Part shown: positions 1 through 6,263 of the stretch, one piece after another | Numbering within the stretch: position 1 is the first letter of the stretch | Layout of the letters: each line of letters begins with the position of its first letter | Source: an uncultured Mediterranea sp. | GTDB lineage: Bacteria > Bacteroidota > Bacteroidia > Bacteroidales > Bacteroidaceae | Assembly: GCA_946007445.1 (NCBI GenBank) | Contig: CAMGAL010000119.1 | Coordinates: 1-6,845, forward strand | DNA: 6,845 nt | Reading direction: 5' to 3' | Program-made: the position numbers and the translations under genes | The notes under the pieces: generated by a model | What the model saw: the letters and a program-made list of their open reading frames with translations, nothing else | What the model was told of the DNA's origin: nothing | The model's database searches: none

Positions 1-2
1 CC

Positions 3-464
3 TGGTGGAAGATAGCGCTCACCCTCCTGCCTGTGGCAGGGGCCATCGTGCTGTACCGACTACTGAAATCGCGGCAGTGGGAGGCCTACCTCCCCATGCA
101 GATAGGCGGCATGATGCTCACCCTCTTCGTGGCGCTGGACGGCACCTACCAACCGCTGGTGCTCTCCACCAAGTCGGAGCGGCCCTTGGCACGGCTGCTG
201 GAGCAGATGCAGCCCGAGGGACCAGTCTACTCCTTCTCCAAGATGAGCTACTACGGCGTGAACTACTACCTGGGCGACCGAATGCGCCACATCGAGAGTG
301 CCCGGCCTCAGGGACAGGGATTGCTGTTGGTGTCCGACAAGGAAGAGGAGGCCATGCTGGAGAGCCTCTCGGCCGACTACGAGCTGGAGGAAGTCTACCA
401 CACCGAGACCCGAAGCTGCGACATGCGCAGCCCCATCAACATCTATAAATTCCAACGACGATGA
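3..464 (+). CDS. C-terminal part of an ArnT/PMT-type membrane glycosyltransferase (5' truncated by window)
   Basis: The frame is open from the left edge to TGA at 462-464, giving 153 residues of a longer protein. A GTG at base 33 is only an internal valine, because coding continues upstream of it. The visible part begins with two hydrophobic segments (about residues 4-18 and 29-45). A soluble domain follows, with a motif around YSFSKMSYYGVNYYLGDR and the ending INIYKFQRR. This matches the C-terminal end of GT39/GT83-like transferases, which move a sugar from a polyprenyl phosphate carrier onto lipid A, a protein or a glycan on the periplasmic side. The catalytic N-terminal loops lie outside the window, so donor and acceptor cannot be read. 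The stop overlaps the start of the HD-domain gene (ATGA), so the two are probably translationally coupled. Family assignment is fairly sure; substrate is unknown. Confidence 0.72.
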   Translation, partial: WWKIALTLLPVAGAIVLYRLLKSRQWEAYLPMQIGGMMLTLFVALDGTYQPLVLSTKSERPLARLLEQMQPEGPVYSFSKMSYYGVNYYLGDRMRHIESARPQGQGLLLVSDKEEEAMLESLSADYELEEVYHTETRSCDMRSPINIYKFQRR

Positions 465-997
465 ATCCCATTGACCTCATTGACAAGTACTACCCGGAGG
501 AGAACGAACTGCGGCACATCCTCCTGACCCATAGCCGCTCTGTGGCCGACAAGGCCTTACAGATAGCCGACCGCCACCCGGAGCTGAAGATTGACCGCGA
601 CTTCCTCTACGAGGGAGCCATGCTGCACGACATCGGCATCTTCCTGACCGACGCCGACGGCATCCATTGCTTCGGCACCCACCCCTACATCTGCCACGGC
701 TATCTGGGAGCCGACCTCATGCGGAGCGAGGACCTGCCCCGCCATGCCTTGGTGTGCGAGCGCCATACGGGAGCCGGCCTCTCGTTGGAGCAGATAGTGA
801 GCCAGGAGCTCCCCATTCCCCATCGGGAGATGGTGCCCGTCAGCCTGGAGGAGCAGATCATCTGCTTTGCGGACAAGTTCTACTCCAAGACCAAGCTGGA
901 CAAGGAGAAGAGCGTGGAGAAGGCCCGCAAGAGCCTGGAGCGCTACGGCGAAGCCGGGTTGGAAAGGTTCGACCGCTGGTGCCGGGAGTTTCTTTGA
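461..997 (+). CDS. HD-domain metal-dependent phosphohydrolase
   Basis: A complete 178-residue soluble protein with no signal peptide or membrane segment. The HD-superfamily metal ligands are all present and in order: H24 (LLTHSRSVA), H56-D57 (MLHDIGIF), H79 (CHGYLGA), H102 (ERHTGAG) and D138 (CFADKFYSK). Such proteins bind one or two divalent metals and hydrolyse phosphoester or phosphoanhydride bonds in nucleotides. The extra H79 and H102 suggest a two-metal site, and the HTGAG segment recalls YqeK-type dinucleoside tetraphosphatases, but the protein cannot be assigned to that subfamily from here. The C-terminus (about 139-178) is a charged helix. The ATG lies inside the stop of the upstream glycosyltransferase (ATGA), so it is probably read from the same transcript. 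Many Bacteroidales genomes annotate such proteins only as HDIG or phosphohydrolase. The fold is confident, the substrate unknown. Confidence 0.85.
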   Translation: MNPIDLIDKYYPEENELRHILLTHSRSVADKALQIADRHPELKIDRDFLYEGAMLHDIGIFLTDADGIHCFGTHPYICHGYLGADLMRSEDLPRHALVCERHTGAGLSLEQIVSQELPIPHREMVPVSLEEQIICFADKFYSKTKLDKEKSVEKARKSLERYGEAGLERFDRWCREFL

Positions 998-1055
998 GTT
1001 CTTGAAAAAATCTCAAAAACTCACGATTCATAGAAAGAAGTCCATATAAAATGCG

Positions 1056-1063
1056 TACTTTTG
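1056..1063 (+). promoter_or_regulatory. Bacteroidota sigma-ABfr -7 promoter element upstream of lptD
   Basis: TACTTTTG matches the TAnnTTTG consensus at every fixed position. It sits in the AT-rich gap between the HD-domain gene and lptD, 29 nt before the TTG start, so transcription would begin a few bases downstream and leave a leader of roughly 20-25 nt. No TTG is found at the expected -33 spacing (around 1031-1036, which reads tagaaa), so the upstream half is weak. It would drive lptD and, by close spacing, the lactonase-like gene. Confidence 0.6.
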
Positions 1064-1092
1064 CCGCGCTAAATATCATAAAATAGACTTCG

Positions 1093-3825
1093 TTGAGAAT
1101 TAGAAACGCCATATATGTTCTGCTGCTGCTACTCTTGTGCCTGATTTCGGGCGAAGCGTTGTCGCAACGCCGTAGGGTCAATCCCACGCCTGCCAGCCGA
1201 ACAGACCGCACCAACGCCCTGAGTGACACCACCCTGCAAGATTCGCTCAGCACAGACACCGTGTCCAAGAAGAAGGAAGGACTCGATGCCCCTGTGAGCT
1301 ATGAGGCCAACGACTCCATTGTCTTCACCCAGAACGGCTATGCCCACCTCTTCGGCGACGGCAAGGTGAACTACCCCAGCCAGCGCATCGAACTGAATGC
1401 CGACGTCATCACCATGAACATGGACAGCAGTACCGTCTATGCCCACGGCACGGAGGACTCGCTGGGCACCGTGAAGGGAAAGCCGGTATTCAAGGAGGGC
1501 GAAGACCAGTACGAGACCAACAACATACACTATAACTTCAAGAGCAAGCGAGGCCTCATCAGCAACATCGTGACCCAGCAGGGCGAAGGCTACGTGACGG
1601 GAAACAACGCCAAGAAGGGCAGCAACGACGAGATTTACCTGCGCCGGGGCCGCTACACCACCTGCGACCACCACGAGCATCCGCACTTCTACAGGCAGAT
1701 GAGCTATGCCAAAGTGCGCCCCAAGAAGAACGTGGTGATGGGCCCTGCCCACCTAGTGGTGGATGATGTACCCCTGCCGCTGGTGGTTCCCTTCTTCTTC
1801 TTCCCCTTCAACGACAGCTACTCGTCGGGCTTCATCATGCCTACCTATATGGACGACTCCAACCGTGGCTTCGGCCTGACCGACGGCGGCTACTACTTTG
1901 CCATCAGCGACCAGATGGACCTGAAGCTGCGCGGCGACATCTTCACCAAGGGGTCGTGGGCTCTCAATGCCGAAAGCAACTACATCAAGCGATACAAATA
2001 CTCCGGCCTCTTCCAGGCCAACTATCAGGTGACCAAACTGGGCGACAAGGGATTGCCGGACTACTCGGTGGCCAAAGACTTCAAGATTGTCTGGTCGCAC
2101 CGGCAGGATGCGAAGGCCAGCCCCAACACCACCTTCTCGGCCAGCGTGAACTTCTCCTCCAGCAGTTATGAGAAGAAGAACATCGGCAACCTCTACAACA
2201 CGCAGGCCATGTCGCAGAACACCAAGACCTCCAGTGTGAGCTACTCGCGCAACTTCCCCGACCAGAAGCTGAACATCTCGGCCACGGCCAACATCGCACA
2301 GAACATGAAGGACTCGTCCATCGCCGTCACCCTGCCCGACCTCAACATCACACTGAGCAACATCTACCCCTTCAAGCGCAAGCACGCCGTGGGCGACGAG
2401 AAGTGGTACGAGAAGATCACCCTGCGCTACACAGGCCGCATGAAGAACAGCATTCAGACAAAAGACAACCTGCTCTTCAAGTCCAACCTCATCAAGGATT
2501 GGGACAATGGTATGCAGCACGACATCCCTGTCAGTGCCACCTTCACCCTCTTCAAGTACTTCAACGTCACCCCCTCCATCAACTATACCGAGCGCTGGTA
2601 CACCCGCAAGGTGATGAAGAGTTGGGACCCCTACGGCGGCACGAGCGGCACCGGCGGCGAGGTGAACGACACCATCTATGGCTTCAACCGAGTCTATAAC
2701 TACAGCGCCAGCGTGGGAGTCAACACCAAGGTCTATGCCATGTACAAGCCCCTCTTCCTGCCCAAGAAGGAGATTACGATACGCCACGTCATCACCCCCT
2801 CGGTCAGCATCAGCTATGCCCCCGACTTCGGTTCGGCCAAGTATGGCTACTATAAGGAGTATTATAAAGAGAATGCCGACGGCACGCGCGACACCGTGAG
2901 TTACTCCCCCTATGCCGGCCAATCCTTCGGCGTGCCCGGACAAGGGAAGCAGGGCCTCATCTCCTTCCAGCTCTCCAACAACCTGGAGATGAAGTTCAAA
3001 GACAAGAACGACTCCATCCGCAAGGTGAGCCTCATCGACGAGCTGGGTGCCAGCATCTCCTACAACACCGCAGCCACCGTGCGCCCCTGGAGCGACCTGA
3101 GCCTCAACCTGCGCATCAAGCTGAGCAAGAGCTACACCTTCAGCATGGCCTCCACCTTCGCCACCTACGCCTACGAGTTCGACAAGAACGGCAATGTCGT
3201 GGTGGGCAACCGCACTGAGTGGTCGTACGGACGCTTCGGACGCTGGAGTGGCTACGGCACCTCCTTCAGCTACACCCTCAACAACGAGACCTGGAAGAAG
3301 CTGAAAGAGAAATTCAGCGGCTCGAAGAGCGATAGCTCCACAGGAGGCAACGAAGGGGGCGAAGATGAGGATGACGAAAGTAGCTCGACCAATCAGAACG
3401 AAGAGAAGAAAAAAGAGAAGCCGGCCACCGACTCAGACGGCTACCAGGCTTTCAAGATGCCTTGGAGCATCAGCCTGAGCACCGGTTTCGACCTGCGCGA
3501 AGACCGCACGAAGCCCATCAACAAGAAGTCGATGCGCTACCCCTATAAGTTCACCCTGAATGCGTTGGGTGTCAATGGCAACCTGAAGATATCCAACAAG
3601 TGGAGCATCAACTTCAACGGCAGCTACGACTTCGATGCCAAGAAGGTGGTGCAGACCTCCTTCAACCTCTCGCGCGACCTCCACTGCTTCAACATGACGG
3701 CCAGCCTCTCGCCCTTCGGTATGTACAAGTACTACAACTTCACCATCCGGGCCAACTCCAGCATCCTGCAGGATCTGAAGTGGGAGCAGCGCAGCCAGAC
3801 GCAGAGCAACATCCAGTTCTATTAA
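1093..3825 (+). CDS. lptD: LPS-assembly outer-membrane protein LptD (Bacteroidota type)
   Basis: A 910-residue LptD/OstA-family protein, the outer-membrane barrel that passes LPS from the periplasmic Lpt bridge to the cell surface, normally with lipoprotein LptE as plug. Residues 1-24 form a signal peptide (RIRN, then a leucine-rich core, cleavage near ALS|Q25). A polar linker runs to about 66. An OstA-like beta domain covers about 67-210 and includes RGRYTTCDHHEHPHFY. The rest is a long barrel rich in alternating aromatic and polar residues, ending in Tyr (IQFY), as expected for BAM-assembled barrels. The start is TTG at 1093: an in-frame TAG lies at 1084 and the signal peptide begins right here, while the next Met (MNMDSS) is far inside the OstA domain. 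Mature cysteines are only C191 and C865. Residues about 742-782 are a Ser/Glu/Asp/Lys-rich insert. The length is larger than E. coli LptD (784) but usual for this phylum. Confidence 0.93.
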   Translation: MRIRNAIYVLLLLLLCLISGEALSQRRRVNPTPASRTDRTNALSDTTLQDSLSTDTVSKKKEGLDAPVSYEANDSIVFTQNGYAHLFGDGKVNYPSQRIELNADVITMNMDSSTVYAHGTEDSLGTVKGKPVFKEGEDQYETNNIHYNFKSKRGLISNIVTQQGEGYVTGNNAKKGSNDEIYLRRGRYTTCDHHEHPHFYRQMSYAKVRPKKNVVMGPAHLVVDDVPLPLVVPFFFFPFNDSYSSGFIMPTYMDDSNRGFGLTDGGYYFAISDQMDLKLRGDIFTKGSWALNAESNYIKRYKYSGLFQANYQVTKLGDKGLPDYSVAKDFKIVWSHRQDAKASPNTTFSASVNFSSSSYEKKNIGNLYNTQAMSQNTKTSSVSYSRNFPDQKLNISATANIAQNMKDSSIAVTLPDLNITLSNIYPFKRKHAVGDEKWYEKITLRYTGRMKNSIQTKDNLLFKSNLIKDWDNGMQHDIPVSATFTLFKYFNVTPSINYTERWYTRKVMKSWDPYGGTSGTGGEVNDTIYGFNRVYNYSASVGVNTKVYAMYKPLFLPKKEITIRHVITPSVSISYAPDFGSAKYGYYKEYYKENADGTRDTVSYSPYAGQSFGVPGQGKQGLISFQLSNNLEMKFKDKNDSIRKVSLIDELGASISYNTAATVRPWSDLSLNLRIKLSKSYTFSMASTFATYAYEFDKNGNVVVGNRTEWSYGRFGRWSGYGTSFSYTLNNETWKKLKEKFSGSKSDSSTGGNEGGEDEDDESSSTNQNEEKKKEKPATDSDGYQAFKMPWSISLSTGFDLREDRTKPINKKSMRYPYKFTLNALGVNGNLKISNKWSINFNGSYDFDAKKVVQTSFNLSRDLHCFNMTASLSPFGMYKYYNFTIRANSSILQDLKWEQRSQTQSNIQFY

Positions 3826-3827
3826 CC

Positions 3828-4931
3828 ATGAAGTGCCTGTTTTCCCTTCTGATCGGCTTGTCGCTCGCACTCACCGCCTGCCAGCCGCCTCAACCGCCCG
3901 CCACCCTCTGCCTGCTGGTGGGCACCTACACAGATGCCGGCAGCCAGGGTATCTATAGCTATCGGTTCAATCCTCAGAATGGCAGCAGCACCCTGCTCGA
4001 CTCCCTGCAGATGGTCAACCCTTCGTTTCTCCTGCCCGCGCCGGGCCATCCGCAGCGCTTCTATGCCGTCAGCGAAACTCCGGACTCTACCGCTGCCCTC
4101 TGCCTGCTCTCGCTGGCTCCGTCCACCGGCCAGATGTCCCTACTTCACCGCCAGGCCACGTTGGGAGCCGACCCCTGCCAAATAGCCGCTTGGGGAAGCT
4201 TGGTGACCACAGCCAACTATAGTGGTGGCAGCCTGACCTGCTTCCATACCGACACCGACGGCCAGGTGCTGCTGCGCGACACCCTCTATCTCGGACAAAC
4301 AGGAGGAAACGACCCCCTCCGCCAAGCCACCCCTCACCTGCACGGAGCCCTCTTCACCGCAGATGGACGGCACCTCTTTGTCACCGACTTCAGTGCCGAC
4401 CGCATCCTCCACTGCGATCTCCGTCCTACGGGCATACAGGCCCCGCATACGGCCATTCAGCTGGAGGCAGGCACAGGGCCGCGCCACCTCTGCTTCAGCA
4501 GCGACGAGCGTTTCCTCTATGTCATCGGAGAGTTGAGTGGAAAAATCAGTGTGATGCACCATACCGACGGCCACTTGGAGGAGATTCAGACCCTGCTGGC
4601 TGACACGTTGGGAGCACGGGGCAGCGCCGATATACACCTCAGCCCGGATGGGCGCCACCTCTATGCCAGCCATCGCCTGCAGGGTGAAGGCCTCTCCATC
4701 TACAAGGTGCATCCCACCGAAGGCACCCTGATGCGCATCGGCTATCAGCCCACAGGACGCCATCCGCGCCACTTCGGCCTCACGCCCGACGGCTCTCTGC
4801 TCCTCGTGGCCTGCCGTGACAGCCATGTCATCGAGGTCTATCGCCGCCATCCTGAATCGGGCCTCCTCACCCACTGCGGGCCCGACATCAGCCTGAGCAA
4901 GCCTGTCTGTGTGCAGTTCGTTAAGCCCTGA
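3828..4931 (+). CDS. Lipoprotein of the seven-bladed beta-propeller lactonase (6-phosphogluconolactonase-like) family
   Basis: A 367-residue protein whose ATG lies 2 nt after the lptD stop. The frame is open far upstream, but that part only shadows lptD; the ATG at 3828 gives a clean lipoprotein signal with lipobox LTAC and acylated C18. The mature part has propeller repeats typical of the lactonase family (PF10282): VGTYT (31-35), PHLHG (169-173), GPRH (217-220), SADIHLSPDGRHLY (from 266) and GRHPRHF (310-316). The last three resemble the blade signatures of bacterial Pgl/YbhE proteins, and the length fits the family. Cytosolic Pgl hydrolyses 6-phosphogluconolactone, but the lipobox places this one outside the cytoplasm, so a role on another lactone or a purely structural role is as likely. 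After C18 come Q-P-P-Q-P-P, not an acidic export signal, which favours a periplasm-facing anchor. It is probably cotranscribed with lptD. Its end overlaps the convergent gene by 11 nt. Confidence 0.85.
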   Translation: MKCLFSLLIGLSLALTACQPPQPPATLCLLVGTYTDAGSQGIYSYRFNPQNGSSTLLDSLQMVNPSFLLPAPGHPQRFYAVSETPDSTAALCLLSLAPSTGQMSLLHRQATLGADPCQIAAWGSLVTTANYSGGSLTCFHTDTDGQVLLRDTLYLGQTGGNDPLRQATPHLHGALFTADGRHLFVTDFSADRILHCDLRPTGIQAPHTAIQLEAGTGPRHLCFSSDERFLYVIGELSGKISVMHHTDGHLEEIQTLLADTLGARGSADIHLSPDGRHLYASHRLQGEGLSIYKVHPTEGTLMRIGYQPTGRHPRHFGLTPDGSLLLVACRDSHVIEVYRRHPESGLLTHCGPDISLSKPVCVQFVKP

Positions 4932-5859
4932 CGCAAAGCGCAACACATCCCTTCCTGCCCCACACCAACGCCATCGCAAAGGCGATGCGCACACCCACCA
5001 GCAGCCAGCCGTTGATGCCGGCAAGGACAAATACGATGGTGTCCTCCAGCAGGGAGTGGTTCATGATGAGGTGGAAATTGACATCGTTGGCCTCCTCGCG
5101 AGTCACCAGTCCCTTTTCCTCCAGTTCCAGCATCACGGCAGAGCCGTAGCTGATGCCCAGCACATTGCCCACCAGCCACATATAGGCCGCATGAGCCGGT
5201 AGCCCAAAGAGGTGCATCAAGGGAGCAAGAAACTCCGACAAGGGCCTCAGCAATCCATAAGCCTCGATGAGCCGCTGCAGCACCATCAGCAGATAGATGA
5301 TCAGAAACACCATCAGAGCCATCTTCACCTGCGACACCGCCCAGGTGAGCAACACCCCTGTCCACGAACTCTCGGCCTCAGCACCCAGGTAGAGGAAAGA
5401 GGCCGACCACTCGGGCAACACACTGTGGAGCGCCCAGGCACAGCGCAGGGCCATGCTGATTCGAATCAGCCCCATCAGCCAGAAGGAGGAACCCGTCTTC
5501 CGATTGACGGCACACTCCATGGGCAGGGCATGGCAAAGGGCAATCATGAGCGAGAGGATGGTGGCCTGCTTCAGGGTCAGAGGCACCACCATCATGGCAG
5601 CCAGTCCGGCGTAAGTACCGGCCATAGCTCCCGACAGGAAGATGATGGAGGTACTGCCGGGCAATCCCAAATGCACAAACAGAGGATTCAGATAGCCTGC
5701 TATCCACTCCAAGATACCGCCATGCTGCATCAGCGTCACCGCCAGCGAGATGGGTATCATCAGCCGCAAGAGCCATGAACCGCTCTTCCAGGTAGAAGGC
5801 AGAGCGCTCGACAGGGCCACGCCAAAGGCTTTCCGAAAATTTGCTATGAGTTGTGTCAT
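4921..5859 (-). CDS. Gate-domain (nucleoside recognition) multi-pass membrane protein
   Basis: A 312-residue integral membrane protein. The frame could start upstream at 5937, but the ATG at 5859 (MTQLIANFRKAFG) is preferred because the longer form would begin upstream of the promoter at 5903-5933. Several hydrophobic segments are visible: about 30-45, 70-92, 98-113, 127-142, a long one near 195-215, 223-240 and 274-300. Conserved-looking motifs are CHALPMECAVNRKTGSS (109-125), GNVLGISYGSA (231-241) and NFHLIMNHSLLEDT (261-274), as in Bacteroidota proteins labelled nucleoside recognition domain (Gate, PF07670; SpmA/SpmB and YjiH relatives). Gate domains occur in nucleoside transporters and in spore-maturation and ion-transport proteins, but the substrate here is not known. 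The short, basic tail (VWGRKGCVALCVRA) ends inside the lactonase gene. It seems to be transcribed alone from its own promoter. Confidence 0.8.
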   Translation of the reverse strand: MTQLIANFRKAFGVALSSALPSTWKSGSWLLRLMIPISLAVTLMQHGGILEWIAGYLNPLFVHLGLPGSTSIIFLSGAMAGTYAGLAAMMVVPLTLKQATILSLMIALCHALPMECAVNRKTGSSFWLMGLIRISMALRCAWALHSVLPEWSASFLYLGAEAESSWTGVLLTWAVSQVKMALMVFLIIYLLMVLQRLIEAYGLLRPLSEFLAPLMHLFGLPAHAAYMWLVGNVLGISYGSAVMLELEEKGLVTREEANDVNFHLIMNHSLLEDTIVFVLAGINGWLLVGVRIAFAMALVWGRKGCVALCVRA

Positions 5860-5902
5860 CTGTGTCGTACGATGTTGCTGGGTTGATTTCAGTTTCAAGC
5901 TG

Positions 5903-5933
5903 CAAAATTGCTCATTTTCGGGAGATGCGGCAA
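5903..5933 (-). promoter_or_regulatory. Bacteroidota-type promoter (-33 TTG / -7 CAATTTTG) for the Gate-domain gene
   Basis: Read on the minus strand, TTG (complement of 5931-5933) is followed after exactly 20 nt by CAATTTTG (complement of 5903-5910). This matches the TTG - 19 to 21 nt - TAnnTTTG pattern with one mismatch (C for the first T). A second TTG lies 4 nt further out. The predicted start of transcription near 5895 leaves a leader of roughly 35-40 nt before the ATG at 5859. The position supports the shorter protein start. Confidence 0.6.
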
Positions 5934-5976
5934 CCAATTAACATACTTTTAGGTATTACTCTCTTTCAAGCGATGA

Positions 5977-6162
5977 GAGGAGTCCATCCACTCGGACGGC
6001 AACGGACAATGGAAACCGGTAGAGGGTGCCGACAAGTATGGCACGGAGAAAGGTGTGGGCAACACCGTGCAGTTCAACCCCGTGAGAACCAAAGCCCTGA
6101 AGCTGGAGGTGGTGCTGCCCGACAAGCATGCTGCCGGCCTCTACGAATGGGAAGTGAAATAA
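5977..6162 (+). pseudogene. Relic: C-terminal beta-sandwich end of a secreted glycoside hydrolase (GH127/beta-L-arabinofuranosidase-like)
   Basis: An open stretch of about 61 codons ends in TAA (6160-6162) and is preceded directly by an in-frame TGA (5974-5976), with no start codon in its frame. The peptide contains HSDGNGQWKPVEGADKYG, then TVQFNPVRTKALKLEV and ends in AAGLYEWEVK. From memory this is the closing segment of the F5/8 type C (discoidin-like) module found at the C-terminus of many Bacteroidales glycoside hydrolases, notably beta-L-arabinofuranosidases. The pattern W-x-V near the start, T-x-A-L-x-L/I-E-V in the middle and G-x-x-E-W-x-V at the end is what I recognise. The catalytic domain and all upstream sequence are missing; the bases to the left belong to the promoter of the divergent gene. 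The preserved frame and stop suggest a fairly recent deletion. A short expressed peptide is unlikely. The exact GH family is uncertain. Confidence 0.68.
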
Positions 6163-6188
6163 ACGAGTATCATCAGCCGCTAAAGTCA

Positions 6189-6223
6189 CGACCGCTTTTC
6201 CTATATGGTAGGAAGAGCGGTCG
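6189..6223. terminator. Strong 15-bp hairpin, likely intrinsic terminator
   Basis: CGACCGCTTTTCCTA (6189-6203) and TAGGAAGAGCGGTCG (6209-6223) are inverted copies around a 5-nt loop (TATGG). In plus-strand RNA all 15 positions pair, one as U-G (6197 with 6215); in minus-strand RNA that position is an A-C mismatch. The hairpin begins 27 nt after the stop of the glycoside hydrolase relic and lies 41 nt beyond the stop of the DUF418 gene, so it could end either transcript. No good U-tract follows on either side, so termination is inferred from position and stem strength. Confidence 0.55.
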
Positions 6224-6263
6224 CACTATGAATGAAAAAGAGCATGTGCCCTCAGCAGTCAGT

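Noticed and set aside
996..1022. Imperfect dyad GAGTTCTTGA / TCAAAAACTC around the end of the HD-domain gene, as a terminator
   Set aside because: The stem is AT-rich, has a C-A mismatch in the plus-strand RNA, includes the stop codon and is not followed by a U-tract. It may be chance in an AT-rich spacer.
1051..1086. ATG at 1051 in the same frame as lptD, as an alternative start
   Set aside because: This frame stops at TAG 1084-1086, nine codons before the signal peptide could be read, and the ATG overlaps the promoter element.
1753..2943. Long minus-strand open frame (396 codons) opposite lptD
   Set aside because: Its codons are in exact register with lptD codons, so it stays open simply because lptD lacks TTA, CTA and TCA codons here. 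The peptide is a Val/Gly/Ala/His-rich run without domain features, as expected of an antisense shadow.
3600..3827. N-terminal extension of the lactonase frame back to 3600
   Set aside because: This part overlaps lptD in another frame and gives a Gln/Leu/His-rich peptide. The ATG at 3828 gives a proper lipoprotein signal peptide.
4140..5030. Minus-strand open frame (296 codons) opposite the lactonase gene
   Set aside because: It shadows the propeller gene and overlaps the end of the Gate-domain gene in another frame, with no domain or signal features.
5860..5937. 26-residue N-terminal extension of the Gate-domain protein
   Set aside because: The upstream start at 5937 would precede the predicted promoter, and the extra residues are polar and unlike a membrane protein N-terminus.
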